A stretch of DNA of 64,000 bases from JAOUJD01 sp963811265 (GTDB taxonomy: Bacteria > Pseudomonadota > Gammaproteobacteria > Burkholderiales > Burkholderiaceae_F), in the NCBI GenBank assembly GCA_963811265.1, contig CAWEQS010000026.1, forward strand, positions 434,001 to 498,000. The letters are read 5' to 3'. Position 1 is the stretch's first letter. Each line of letters starts with the position of its first letter. The translations under genes were made by a program, and so were the position numbers. The notes under the pieces are model-generated. The model saw only the letters and a list, made by a program, of their open reading frames with translations, did not search any database and was not told the DNA's origin. This document shows positions 9,680 through 18,139 of this stretch, in pieces.

Positions 9680-10328
9680 GTGCCAGCACCGGTCCGGGTC
9701 TGGGACCTGCCGACGCGCCTGTTCCACTGGGCGCTGGTCGCGCTCGTCGCCTGTTCCGTCGTCACCGTGAAGCTCGGCGGCTTCTGGATGGACTGGCACA
9801 TGCGCTCCGGCTACGCGATCCTCGCGCTGGTCCTGTTCCGCATCCTGTGGGGCTTCGCCGGCAGCCGCTATGCGCTGTTCTCGAGCTTCGTGCGACGGCC
9901 CTCGGAAGTCATCGGGTACCTGCGAGGACAATGTGGAGCACGGCGCCGGGCACAGCCCGCTCGCGGCGGTCTCGGTGCTCGTGCTGCTCGGCGTGCTGCT
10001 CGTGCAGGCGAGCACCGGGCTGTTCAGCAACGACGGCAACTTCACCGAAGGGCCGCTCGCGCGCCTGGTCAGCGGCGCCACCGGAGAGCGGCTGTCGACC
10101 GTCCACCGGTTCGGCGAGTGGGCGCTGTACGCGCTGGTCGGCCTGCACGTCGCCGCCATCGCGTACTACACGACGTTCCGCAAGGTCGCGCTCGTGCGCC
10201 CGATGATCACCGGCGACCGGTTCGACATCGAGGTGCCGTCGGCCGACGACGGCGCCGGGATGCGACTGCGCGCGCTGGCGCTTGCCGTCGCGGCCGCCGC
10301 CATCGCCGCGTTCGTCGTCACGCGATAG
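9680..10328 (+). CDS. Cytochrome b561-type membrane protein, frameshifted
   Basis: Di-haem b-type membrane electron carrier of the b561 / Ni-Fe hydrogenase cytochrome b family. The N-terminus VRVWDLPTRLFHWALVAL carries the first haem-ligand His; a second is in DWHMRSGYAILALVLFRILW, and the third and fourth lie in TVHRFGEWALYALVGLHVAA. Four membrane helices are visible. The frame breaks near 9930 (between VIGYLRG and EHGAGHSPLAA). Start is GTG 9680. It often accompanies a soluble c-type cytochrome, and a cytochrome c' gene faces it downstream, but the two are convergent here, so joint function is inference. Confidence 0.82.
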
Positions 10329-10342
10329 CGGGCGCCAAGAGA

Positions 10343-10374
10343 AACGCCGCCGAGGCCAGGGCCAGGGCGGCGTT
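10343..10374. terminator. Bidirectional intrinsic terminator
   Basis: AACGCCGCC (10343-10351) pairs with GGCGGCGTT (10366-10374); the stem can extend with flanking GA/TC bases. A short CTTC follows on one side and TTTC on the other strand. It sits in the 63 bases between the convergent cytochrome b561 and cytochrome c' genes and would serve both. Confidence 0.6.
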
Positions 10375-10391
10375 CTTCGTCAGGCCAGCGG

Positions 10392-10841
10392 CTACTTGTT
10401 GCGATAGTTGTCGTGGCAGCTGTCGCACGACTTGACCGTCGCCTGGAACTGCGTGCGGATGGCGGCGACGTCGCCGGTCTTCGACACGTCGACCAGCTTG
10501 ACCACTTCCTGGCGCATCGCGCGGCCGATCTCGCTCACCTTCGGGTCGGTGAAGATCTCGGCCTTGGCGCGCGTCGGCGGGTTGCCGCCCTTTTCCGATC
10601 CCTTCACGTACCCCTCGCCCGGCAACTGCGAGACGAAGTCGACGATCGCGGCGCTGCGCTGGATGGCCGCGATGTCCGGCTTGTCGGCCTTCAACTGCGT
10701 GAATATCTTGCCCATCTGGTGGCCCATGATCACGTACGCCGACTGGCGATAGCGGATCGCGTCCTCGGGCTTCGAGAACTGGGCCGAGGCCGGAACGGCA
10801 ACGGCAAGCAGGACGGCGGTGGTCAACAACCTGGCTTTCAC
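10392..10841 (-). CDS. Cytochrome c' family protein
   Basis: Periplasmic haem protein. The 149 residues have a signal peptide (MKARLLTTAVLLAVAVPASA) and a four-helix-bundle-like body. The haem-binding motif lies at the extreme C-terminus, CDSCHDNYRNK, the hallmark of cytochrome c' and the related c556 group. The start is GTG at 10841, with AAGGAG 7-8 bases upstream. The same frame stays open upstream into purB by chance, so the start is set by the signal peptide and ribosome site. Members bind NO or act as electron carriers; the role here is not determined. Confidence 0.85.
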   Translation of the reverse strand: MKARLLTTAVLLAVAVPASAQFSKPEDAIRYRQSAYVIMGHQMGKIFTQLKADKPDIAAIQRSAAIVDFVSQLPGEGYVKGSEKGGNPPTRAKAEIFTDPKVSEIGRAMRQEVVKLVDVSKTGDVAAIRTQFQATVKSCDSCHDNYRNK

Positions 10842-10963
10842 TTCGACGCTCCTTCGTGGGTCGTGGTGGATGAGGGGCTGGGGTTCCAGCAGGCGATCCT
10901 GGCCCGACCGCGCAAACGCCGCGCCGCCCGGCCTTATTCCGATGAGCCGATGCCGGCGGAAGG

Positions 10964-12325
10964 TCAGGCCCGGCGGGCGAGTTCGCCCGCCTTGCCGAGA
11001 TAGCTGGCCGGCGTCAGGGCGAGCAGGCGATCGCGGGCATCCGCCGGGATCGCGAGGCCGCGGATGAACGCGTGCAGCGCGTCGCGCGTGATGCCCTGGC
11101 CGCGCGTGAGCGCCTTCAGCTGTTCGTACGGATTCTCGACGCCGTAGCGGCGCATCACGGTCTGCACCGGCTCGGCGAGCACTTCCCACGCGTCGTCGAG
11201 GTCGGCCTTCAGCCGCGCCTCGTTGACCTCGAGCTTGCGCAGCCCGCGCAGGCACGCGTCGTAGGCGACCAGCGAGTAGCCGAAGGCCACCCCGAGATTG
11301 CGCAGGACCGTCGAGTCGGTGAGGTCGCGCTGCCAGCGCGACACCGGAAGCTTCTCGGCCAGGTGCCGCAGCATCGCGTTGGCGAGGCCGAGGTTGCCTT
11401 CGGAATTCTCGAAGTCGATCGGGTTGACCTTGTGCGGCATCGTCGACGAGCCCACTTCCCCGGCCTTCAGCTTCTGCTTGAAGTAACCCAGCGAGATGTA
11501 GCCCCAGACGTCGCGGTCCAGGTCCAGCAGGATCGTGTTCGCGCGCGCGACGGCGTCGAACAGTTCCGCCATGTAGTCGTGCGGTTCGATCTGGATCGTG
11601 TGCTCGTTGAAGGTCAGGCCCAGCCCCTCGATCAGCTCGCGCGAGAAGCGCTCCCAGTCGACGTTCGGACAGGCCGCGAGATGCGCGTTGAAGTTGCCGA
11701 CGGCGCCGTTCATCTTGGCGAGCAGCGGCACGCGCGCGATCGCGTCGATCGCGCTGCCCAGGCGCACCGCGACGTTCGCGAACTCCTTGCCGACGGTGGT
11801 CGGCGTCGCCGGCTGGCCGTGCGTTCGCGACATCATCGGCAGGTCGGCGTGGCCGTGCGCGTATTCGCGCAATTGCGCGTGGATCGCGCGCAGCCGGCCC
11901 TGGAGCACGAAGCGGCCGCGCTCGAGCATCAGCGCGTGCGAGACGTTGTTGATGTCCTCGGAAGTGCACGCGAAATGGATGAACTCGGAAGCCTTGCCGA
12001 GTGCCGCCCCCGTGCGCGCCTTGATGAAGTACTCGACCGCCTTGACGTCGTGGTTCGTCTCGGCCTCGATCGCCTTGATCTCGGTGCAGTCCTCGATGCC
12101 GAAGTGCACGACGAGCTGGCGCAGGTCGGCCTTCAGCGGCTCGGCCAGTGGGGCAAGCTCCGGCAGCCCGATCGACGAGAGGGCGATCAGCCACTCGATC
12201 TCGACGCGCAGGCGCTCGCGCATGAACGCGAACTCCGAAAAGACCTCACGGAGTTCGGCGGTCTGGCGGCCGTAGCGCCCGTCCAGCGGCGACAGGGCAG
12301 TCAGGGAAAGGAGTTCGAGGGACAT
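10964..12325 (-). CDS. purB: Adenylosuccinate lyase
   Basis: Two reactions of purine synthesis: splits SAICAR and adenylosuccinate, releasing fumarate. The 453-residue protein begins MSLELLSLTALSPLDGRYG and has the fumarase/aspartase signature GSSTMPHKVNPIDFENSEGN plus SRTHGQPATPTTVGKE with the catalytic His. Length and domains match the E. coli-type enzyme (about 456). Start ATG 12325; an upstream in-frame extension lacks family similarity. Intact. Divergent from the GST gene across 156 bases. Confidence 0.97.
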   Translation of the reverse strand: MSLELLSLTALSPLDGRYGRQTAELREVFSEFAFMRERLRVEIEWLIALSSIGLPELAPLAEPLKADLRQLVVHFGIEDCTEIKAIEAETNHDVKAVEYFIKARTGAALGKASEFIHFACTSEDINNVSHALMLERGRFVLQGRLRAIHAQLREYAHGHADLPMMSRTHGQPATPTTVGKEFANVAVRLGSAIDAIARVPLLAKMNGAVGNFNAHLAACPNVDWERFSRELIEGLGLTFNEHTIQIEPHDYMAELFDAVARANTILLDLDRDVWGYISLGYFKQKLKAGEVGSSTMPHKVNPIDFENSEGNLGLANAMLRHLAEKLPVSRWQRDLTDSTVLRNLGVAFGYSLVAYDACLRGLRKLEVNEARLKADLDDAWEVLAEPVQTVMRRYGVENPYEQLKALTRGQGITRDALHAFIRGLAIPADARDRLLALTPASYLGKAGELARRA

Positions 12326-12481
12326 GATGGCGCAGGCATGGGCACCGGAAGAAACCGGCGCCAGAAGAGTGAAACCAGTGTAGCAAACGGACCAATTCCC
12401 CCGTCGCGCGTCTTCAGTCGGCATTGCGGGGGGAGTTTCGCCCGATATACTGCGCCGCAGATCCTTCCAGGTGCCGCCCCG

Positions 12482-13117
12482 GTGTCCAAAACGGTGTCCA
12501 AAAGCCTCCGTCTCATCGGCTCGCTGACGAGCCCCTATGTGCGCAAGGTCCGCATCGTGATGGCGGAAAAGCGGATCGAGCATCACCTCGACCTCGAAGA
12601 CGTCTGGGCGCCGGACAGCAAGATCCAGGAAGCGAACCCGCTCGGCAAGGTGCCGTGCCTGATCATGGAAGACGGCGGCGCGGTCTTCGACTCCCGCGTG
12701 ATCGTCGAGTACCTCGACACGATGACGCCGGTGTCCAAGCTCCTGCCGCCGAGCGGCCGCGAGCGCGCGGAAGTCCGCACCTGGGAAGCGCTGGCCGATG
12801 GAGTGATCGACGCGCTGATCCTCACGCGCCTCGAGCAGACCCAGCGTCCGTCCGAACAACAGAGCCAGAAGTGGATCGACCGCCAGATGGGCAAGGTCCA
12901 CGCTGGCCTCGCGGCGATGAGCCGCGGTCTCGGCGAGAAACCCTGGTGCAACGGCCACGGCTACTCGCTGGCCGACATCGCCGTCGGCTGCGCGCTGGGC
13001 TATCTCGACTTCCGCTTCGCGCACATCGACTGGCGCGACTCCTACCCGAACCTCGCCAGGCTCCACGAAAAGCTCATGGCGCGGCCGTCGTTCGCCGAAA
13101 CCCAGCCCCCGCAGTGA
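12482..13117 (+). CDS. Glutathione S-transferase family protein
   Basis: About 211 residues with an N-terminal thioredoxin-like GST domain: LIGSLTSPYVRKVRIVMAEK, then NPLGKVPCLIMEDG with the cis-Pro and DSRVIVEYLD, the glutathione gamma-glutamyl contact. An all-alpha C-terminal domain follows. The start is GTG at 12482 or 12494; both sit in a small tandem duplication (GTGTCCAAAA then GTGTCCAAAAG), so the exact start is uncertain. It resembles the GST genes found beside purB in Burkholderiales; the substrate is unknown. Confidence 0.85.
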   Translation: MSKTVSKSLRLIGSLTSPYVRKVRIVMAEKRIEHHLDLEDVWAPDSKIQEANPLGKVPCLIMEDGGAVFDSRVIVEYLDTMTPVSKLLPPSGRERAEVRTWEALADGVIDALILTRLEQTQRPSEQQSQKWIDRQMGKVHAGLAAMSRGLGEKPWCNGHGYSLADIAVGCALGYLDFRFAHIDWRDSYPNLARLHEKLMARPSFAETQPPQ

Positions 13118-13135
13118 GGCAGAACGGCGCGGCGC

Positions 13136-13930
13136 TCAGGCGCGCGCTGCGAAGTCCGGACCGATCAGGTCGATGCGGTCGGTGCAGAACGCATCGACGC
13201 CCCACGCCAGGATTTCCTTCGCGCGCGCCGGCTTGTTGACCGTGTAGCAGAAGAGCCACGCGCCGCTCGCCTTGATCTGCCCCGCCCGCGCCGCCGTCAG
13301 GTGCCGGTGGTTGGCGTGCACGGCCACGCAGCCCAGCGCGTCGAAGCGCGCGCGCCAATCCGAGGGAACGCGGTCGACCAGCCAGCCGCGCGGCAGGTCG
13401 GGGACCGCCGCGCGGGCCGATTCGAGCGCCTCGATCGAGAACGACGACAGCAGCGGCACCGACGGTTCGACGGCATCCTGCTGCGCGCCGCCCGCACGCA
13501 CGCGATCCGCCCAGGCCGCGGCGACGGTCATCGCAACCACGCGGCCCGTCTCCGCCTCGCGTCCCGGTGCCGGCTTGATCTCGACGTTGCACCACACGCC
13601 CTCGCGGCGGCAGTACGCCAGCGCGTCCTCCAGCGTCGGCACCAGTTCGCCGCGGAAGCGCGGCGAGTGCCACCTTCCCGCGTCGAGTCGCGTGAGCTCC
13701 ATTGCCGTGTACTCGGTGATCGCGCCCTTGCCCGCCACCGTCCGGCCGAGCCACGGATCGTGCATCAGGATCGGCGCGTCGTCGCGGGGCAGCATCGCGT
13801 CGAGCTCGATCGCGCGGTACCCGTGCTCGATGCCGACGCGGATCGCGCCGATCGTGTTCTCGGGCGCCAGCGTCCCGCCGCCGCGATGCGCGAGCACGCG
13901 CGCCCAGGGCCACGGCCGGTGCATCGTCAT
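13136..13930 (-). CDS. ugpQ: Glycerophosphodiester phosphodiesterase
   Basis: Hydrolyses glycerophosphodiesters to glycerol 3-phosphate and an alcohol. The 264-residue TIM-barrel has VLAHRGGGTLAPENT (catalytic His and Glu), AIELDAMLPRDDAPILMHD (metal-binding Glu, Asp and second His) and NVEIKPAPG. No signal peptide, so a cytoplasmic UgpQ-type enzyme. The ATG overlaps the stop of the upstream hotdog gene by 4 bases, implying a two-gene operon. Confidence 0.92.
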   Translation of the reverse strand: MTMHRPWPWARVLAHRGGGTLAPENTIGAIRVGIEHGYRAIELDAMLPRDDAPILMHDPWLGRTVAGKGAITEYTAMELTRLDAGRWHSPRFRGELVPTLEDALAYCRREGVWCNVEIKPAPGREAETGRVVAMTVAAAWADRVRAGGAQQDAVEPSVPLLSSFSIEALESARAAVPDLPRGWLVDRVPSDWRARFDALGCVAVHANHRHLTAARAGQIKASGAWLFCYTVNKPARAKEILAWGVDAFCTDRIDLIGPDFAARA

Positions 13931-14394
13931 GCTCCGTTTCCTTCACTCTTGCGCCGGACGTAGACCATCTTCTCCACGCGTGCGACCACCATGCCGTCGT
14001 CGTCCTGGATGTCCACCTTGAACAGGTGCAGGTGCTTGTCGCCGGACGCCGTCATGCGCACGATGCGCTCGAGGTCCGCGTCGGCGAGTTCGAACCGCGC
14101 CCACACGCGGCCCCGGCCCGGCGCAACGTAGTCGATCGATCCCGCCTTGTCCCACACCAGGTAGTCGCTGCCGAGATTCGCCTGCACCATCAGCGCGAAG
14201 AACGGATCGGTCATCGCGTAGAGCGAGCCGCCGAAGTGCGCGCCGGCGCTGGTGCGGTTGAACGCGCGCAGGCGCATCTCCACCGTGACGCTGCGCAGGT
14301 CGGCAGCGACGTGCCGCACGCGGATGCCCGCGCCGCGGAAGGGCGACCACCAGTTCAGTGCGAAGCGCAGCAGGCGCGGCGACGTCGGGCGCAT
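13927..14394 (-). CDS. DUF4442 hotdog-fold thioesterase-like protein
   Basis: A 155-residue protein of the DUF4442 hotdog family, related to acyl-CoA thioesterases. Visible family features are AFNRTSAGAHFGGSLYAMTD, the long central helix with the region that usually carries a catalytic acid, and KVDIQDDDGMVVARVEKMVYV. The substrate is unknown. It is the first gene of a pair with the glycerophosphodiesterase (ATGA overlap) and starts 77 bases from the divergent CoA-transferase. Confidence 0.75.
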   Translation of the reverse strand: MRPTSPRLLRFALNWWSPFRGAGIRVRHVAADLRSVTVEMRLRAFNRTSAGAHFGGSLYAMTDPFFALMVQANLGSDYLVWDKAGSIDYVAPGRGRVWARFELADADLERIVRMTASGDKHLHLFKVDIQDDDGMVVARVEKMVYVRRKSEGNGA

Positions 14395-14471
14395 CGGCGA
14401 AGTCTACGGAACGTCGATCGCCGCGCCGTTTGCTAACCTCGCCTCGATGAGCGCAGCTGAATGCACAGAGC

Positions 14472-15689
14472 ATGAACGCGCTCGGCCACCTCCGCGTGCT
14501 CGACCTGACCCGGGTGCTCGCCGGCCCGTGGTGCACCCAGTTGCTCGCCGACCTCGGCGCCGACGTCGTCAAGGTGGAGCGCCCGGGCACGGGCGACGAC
14601 ACGCGCGCGTGGGGGCCGCCCTACCTGAAGGACGGGCAGGGAAAGGACACGACGGAAGCGGCCTACTACCTGGCCGCCAATCGCGGCAAGCGCTCCGTCA
14701 CCGTCGATCTCGCGCACCCGGAAGGGCAGCGGGTGGTGCGCCTGCTCGCCGAACGCGCGGACGTCGTCGTCGAGAACTACAAGGTCGGGCAACTGGCGCG
14801 CTTCGGCCTCGACTTCGCCACCCTCGCCGCGCTGAATCCGCGCCTGATCTACTGCTCGATCACCGGGTTCGGCCAGTACGGTCCGCACGCGGATCGCGCG
14901 GGCTACGACTTCATCATCCAGGGCATGGGCGGGTTCATGTCCATCACCGGCGAGCGCGACGACCTGCCGGGGGGCGGCCCGCAGAAGGCGGGCGTGGCGG
15001 TCTCCGACCTGATGACCGGCATGTACTCGACCGTCGCCATCCTCGCGGCGCTCGCGCACCGCGAACGCACCGGGCAGGGCCAGCACATCGACATGGCGCT
15101 TTTCGACGTGATGCTCGCGATGCTCGCCAACATGAACATGAACTACCTCACGTCCGGCAAGCCACCCGGACGGGCGGGCAACGCTCACCCGAACATCGTG
15201 CCGTACCAGGTGTTCGAAGCCGCCGACGGCCACGTGGTGATCGCGGTGGGCAACGACGGACAGTTCGTGAAGTTCTGCGAGGTCGCGGGATGCGCCGAGC
15301 TGTCCGCGCATCCGTCCTACCGGCGCAACGCGGACCGGGTGCGCAATCGCGAAGAAGTCCTCGCGATCCTCGAGCCGATCGTGCGCACCCGGCCGGTCGC
15401 GTTCTGGGTGGAGCAGCTGGAAGCCGCCGGCGTCCCCTGCGGGCCGATCAACAACATCGCGCAGGCGCTTGCCGATCCGCAGGTGGCTGCGCGCGCCCTG
15501 CTCGTCGACCTGCCGCATCCGCAGGCGGGCACCGTCCCGCTCGTCGCCAATCCGATCAAGTTCTCGGCCACGCCGCCCGCGTACGAGCGGGCGCCGCCGA
15601 CGCTCGGCCAGCACACCGCGGAAGTGCTGCGCGAGTGCGGGCTCGACGCGGCCGAGATCGAGCGCCTGAGGTCGCTGGGCGCGGTCTGA
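14472..15689 (+). CDS. CaiB/BaiF family CoA-transferase (class III)
   Basis: Class III enzyme moving CoA between carboxylic acids. The 405-residue product opens LGHLRVLDLTRVLAGPWCTQ and has VVKVERPGTGDDTRAWGPP, and the catalytic Asp lies in DRAGYDFIIQGMGG near residue 151. The C-terminal NPIKFSATPP is also typical. The acid substrate cannot be inferred; many such genes in Burkholderiales are orphans. The stop overlaps the acylphosphatase ATG (TGATG). Confidence 0.9.
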   Translation: MNALGHLRVLDLTRVLAGPWCTQLLADLGADVVKVERPGTGDDTRAWGPPYLKDGQGKDTTEAAYYLAANRGKRSVTVDLAHPEGQRVVRLLAERADVVVENYKVGQLARFGLDFATLAALNPRLIYCSITGFGQYGPHADRAGYDFIIQGMGGFMSITGERDDLPGGGPQKAGVAVSDLMTGMYSTVAILAALAHRERTGQGQHIDMALFDVMLAMLANMNMNYLTSGKPPGRAGNAHPNIVPYQVFEAADGHVVIAVGNDGQFVKFCEVAGCAELSAHPSYRRNADRVRNREEVLAILEPIVRTRPVAFWVEQLEAAGVPCGPINNIAQALADPQVAARALLVDLPHPQAGTVPLVANPIKFSATPPAYERAPPTLGQHTAEVLRECGLDAAEIERLRSLGAV

Positions 15690-15994
15690 TGGCGGCGCGG
15701 CGACTCGTGATCCGCGGCGTCGTCCAGGGCGTCGGCTTTCGCCACGCGACGTGCCGCGAGGCGCAGCGGCTCGGACTGCGGGGCTGGGTGCGCAACTGCG
15801 CGGACGGCAGCGTCGAAGCCGTGGCGCTGGGCGAGGACCGGCAGCTCGACGCGCTCGCGCGCTGGGCCCGCCGCGGCCCGCCGGCGGCGCTCGTCGATTC
15901 CGTCGACGTGACGCCGCTCGCGGACGATGCGGTCGCCCGGTTGCATCCGCCCGTGGGCGACGGCTTCAGGCAGGCCGGAACCGCCTGGAACTGA
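15689..15994 (+). CDS. acyP: Acylphosphatase
   Basis: Small enzyme that hydrolyses acyl phosphates. Of 101 residues, VIRGVVQGVGFRHAT carries the catalytic Arg and GWVRNCADGSVEAVA the catalytic Asn. The ATG shares its A with the stop of the CoA-transferase. The 3' end overlaps the convergent GNAT gene by 29 bases, so one of the two may end slightly earlier. Confidence 0.92.
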   Translation: MAARRLVIRGVVQGVGFRHATCREAQRLGLRGWVRNCADGSVEAVALGEDRQLDALARWARRGPPAALVDSVDVTPLADDAVARLHPPVGDGFRQAGTAWN

Positions 15995-16556
15995 AGATCG
16001 ACGCGTCGAAGGCCGGGTTGAGGCGCGCGGTCAGCACGTGGTCGCGCCACGCGCCGTCGATGAACAGGTAGTCCTTCGCGAGTCCCTCGTTCACGAAGCC
16101 CAGGCGCTCGAGCAGGCGGCCGCTGCGCGCGTTGTACGGCACGTAGCTGGCCTGGATCCGGTGGAGCTTCAGGACCGCGAACACGTGCTCGACCGTCGCT
16201 TCGAGCGCCTCGCGCATCAGTCCATGGCCTTCGTGGGCGTGATCGATGGCGTAGCCGAGCATGCAGGACTGGAACGGCCCGCGGGCGATCTGCGTGTAGT
16301 TGACGCGACCGATCACGCGCTCCGGCGCCGTGCGCAGGCGCAGCACCCACCGCACCACCGTGCCGTGTTCGTGGTCGTCGACCGCGCGCTCGCACTGGGC
16401 CGTCCAGAACGCCGGCTCCGTGATGCCCGCCGGACGCGGCGGATCCCACGGCGCCAGGTGCCGGTCGTTGCGCCGGAAGAAGTCGGCCAGCGCTTCCGCA
16501 TGGCCGGGCGCCATGTGCTCGACGATCAAGCGCGGGGTGATGAGAGTCGGCAGCAT
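15966..16556 (-). CDS. RimJ/RimL-type GNAT N-acetyltransferase
   Basis: A 196-residue acetyltransferase of the RimJ family that would acetylate an N-terminal or small-molecule amine with acetyl-CoA. Evidence: LITPRLIVEHMAPGHAEAL at the start, the acetyl-CoA region YAIDHAHEGHGLMREALEA, and the C-terminal SYVPYNARSGRLLERLGFVNEG typical of RimJ/RimL. It resembles E. coli RimJ by these blocks, but the target protein is not shown by the sequence. Confidence 0.85.
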   Translation of the reverse strand: MLPTLITPRLIVEHMAPGHAEALADFFRRNDRHLAPWDPPRPAGITEPAFWTAQCERAVDDHEHGTVVRWVLRLRTAPERVIGRVNYTQIARGPFQSCMLGYAIDHAHEGHGLMREALEATVEHVFAVLKLHRIQASYVPYNARSGRLLERLGFVNEGLAKDYLFIDGAWRDHVLTARLNPAFDASIFSSRRFRPA

Positions 16557-16648
16557 GCGATCACCTTGCAGTGGGGGAACGATTCCACGTTCGCCCCGAT
16601 TTCGGGTTTAATGCGGTCGAAACAAGAAATCCGAGACGGAGACAGAAC

Positions 16649-17635
16649 GTGATTCGACGCCGCGCGATTGCGGCTCTGGGTGCCGCGCTGGCCTCGTGCG
16701 CGCTGGCCGGCCCGGTCGCCGCTCAATCCTATCCGACGAAGCCGATCCGCCTGGTCGTGCCGTATCCGCCGGGCGGACCACTCGACGCCGCGGCCCGCGC
16801 GCTCGCCGAGCGGGTGAAGGAGCCGCTCGGCATCGTCGTCGTCGAGAACCGGCCGGGCGCCGGAGGCAACCTCGGGGTCGACCTGGTCGCCAAGGCGGCG
16901 CCCGACGGGTACTCGCTCGTGATCGGCGCGGTCGCCACGCACGCGATCAACCCGTGGCTGTTCTCGAAGCTGCCGTACGACCCGATCAAGGACTTCGCGC
17001 CGGTCACGCTGATCGCGCACGTGCCCAACGTCCTCGTGATGACGCCCGAACGCGCGCAGCAGCTCAACATACGCAGCGCGCGCGACCTGGTGGCCTACGC
17101 GCGCGCGAATCCGGGCAAGCTGAACTTCGCCTCGGGCGGCAACGGCAGCGCCGGCCACATGGCGGGCGAGCTGCTGAAGTCGCAGGCCAGGATCTCGGCG
17201 GTGCACATTCCGTACGCTGGCGCGGCGCCCGCCCAGCTGGGCCTGCTGGCCGGCCAGACCGACTTCATGTTCGACAACCTCGCGTCGGCGCTGAACCAGG
17301 TGAAGGCCGGCAAGCTGAGGGCGTTCGCAGTGACCACCACGCGCCGCGCCGAGGCGATGCCCGACGTGCCGACGATGGCGGAGAGCGGGCTGCCCGGCTT
17401 CGACGTGTCGACCTGGTTCGGCGTCTTCGCGCCCGCAGGGACGCCGCCCGCCGTGGTCGAGCGGCTGAACAAGGAGTTCACGGCCGCGCTGCGGTCGCCC
17501 GAGATGCGCGAACGGCTCGCCCGCATGGGCGCGGAACCGGCGCCGATGACGCCAGGCGACTTCCAGCAGTTCGTCCGTTCCGAAATGGCGAAGTACGAGA
17601 AGGTCGTGAAGTTTTCGGGCGCACGCGTCGACTAG
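16649..17635 (+). CDS. Bug-family periplasmic solute receptor (first copy)
   Basis: Extracytoplasmic binding protein of the tripartite tricarboxylate transporter (TTT) class, strongly expanded in Burkholderiales. The 328-residue precursor has a signal peptide ending at AQSYPTKP, followed by IRLVVPYPPGGPLDAAARAL, VENRPGAGGNLG and AAPDGYSLVIGA, all Bug signatures. The start is GTG 16649 with GGAGA upstream. It heads the run receptor-tctB-tctA-receptor. The ligand, usually a carboxylate, cannot be predicted. Confidence 0.92.
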   Translation: MIRRRAIAALGAALASCALAGPVAAQSYPTKPIRLVVPYPPGGPLDAAARALAERVKEPLGIVVVENRPGAGGNLGVDLVAKAAPDGYSLVIGAVATHAINPWLFSKLPYDPIKDFAPVTLIAHVPNVLVMTPERAQQLNIRSARDLVAYARANPGKLNFASGGNGSAGHMAGELLKSQARISAVHIPYAGAAPAQLGLLAGQTDFMFDNLASALNQVKAGKLRAFAVTTTRRAEAMPDVPTMAESGLPGFDVSTWFGVFAPAGTPPAVVERLNKEFTAALRSPEMRERLARMGAEPAPMTPGDFQQFVRSEMAKYEKVVKFSGARVD

Positions 17636-17656
17636 AACGCCGCCCTGGGGAGCAGC

Positions 17657-18130
17657 ATGAAGATCAAGAATGCCAAGGACTTCTGGTCGGGCGTGATGTT
17701 CATCGCGTTCGGCCTGTTCTTCGCCGGCTTCGCGCGGCAGTACGACATGGGCACCGCCGCGCGCATGGGCCCGGCCTATTTCCCGACCGTGCTCGGCCTG
17801 CTGCTGATGGCGATCGGCGCCTTCGTCGCGTTCAAGGGACTGCGCACCGAGCACGACGAAGGCCACGGGCACGGCCAGGTCGACAAGTTCCACTTCAAGC
17901 CGCTGGGCTTCGTGCTGGGGGCCGTCGTGGCGTTCGGGCTGCTGCTGAGGCCGGCCGGTCTGATCGTTGCACTGATGGCGCTGATCATCGTCTCCAGCCT
18001 GGGCAGCGGCGAGTTCAAGCTGAAGGAGATCCTGCCGCTGGCGGTCGGCCTCTGCCTGCTCGTGCTGGCGGTGTTCATCTGGGGTCTCGGGCTGACGATC
18101 CCGGTCCTGCCGGCATTCATGGAACGCTGA
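17657..18130 (+). CDS. tctB: TTT transporter small membrane subunit TctB
   Basis: A 157-residue four-helix membrane protein of the TctB family, with FWSGVMFIAFGLFFAGFA at the N-terminus and MGPAYFPTVLGLLLMAIGA. A His-rich loop (DEGHGHGQVDKFH) lies between helices 2 and 3. It is 21 bases after the receptor gene and 9 before tctA, so an operon is clear. Confidence 0.9.
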   Translation: MKIKNAKDFWSGVMFIAFGLFFAGFARQYDMGTAARMGPAYFPTVLGLLLMAIGAFVAFKGLRTEHDEGHGHGQVDKFHFKPLGFVLGAVVAFGLLLRPAGLIVALMALIIVSSLGSGEFKLKEILPLAVGLCLLVLAVFIWGLGLTIPVLPAFMER

Positions 18131-18139
18131 GGGCACGTC

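Noticed and set aside
10392..12194. Single minus-strand frame joining purB sequence to the cytochrome c' gene
   Set aside because: The upstream part is an out-of-frame shadow of purB; the signal peptide and AAGGAG site mark a separate cytochrome start at 10841.
12481..12507. Tandem GTGTCCAAAA copies as a regulatory repeat
   Set aside because: Only two copies within the GST start; more likely a local slippage duplication affecting the start codon.
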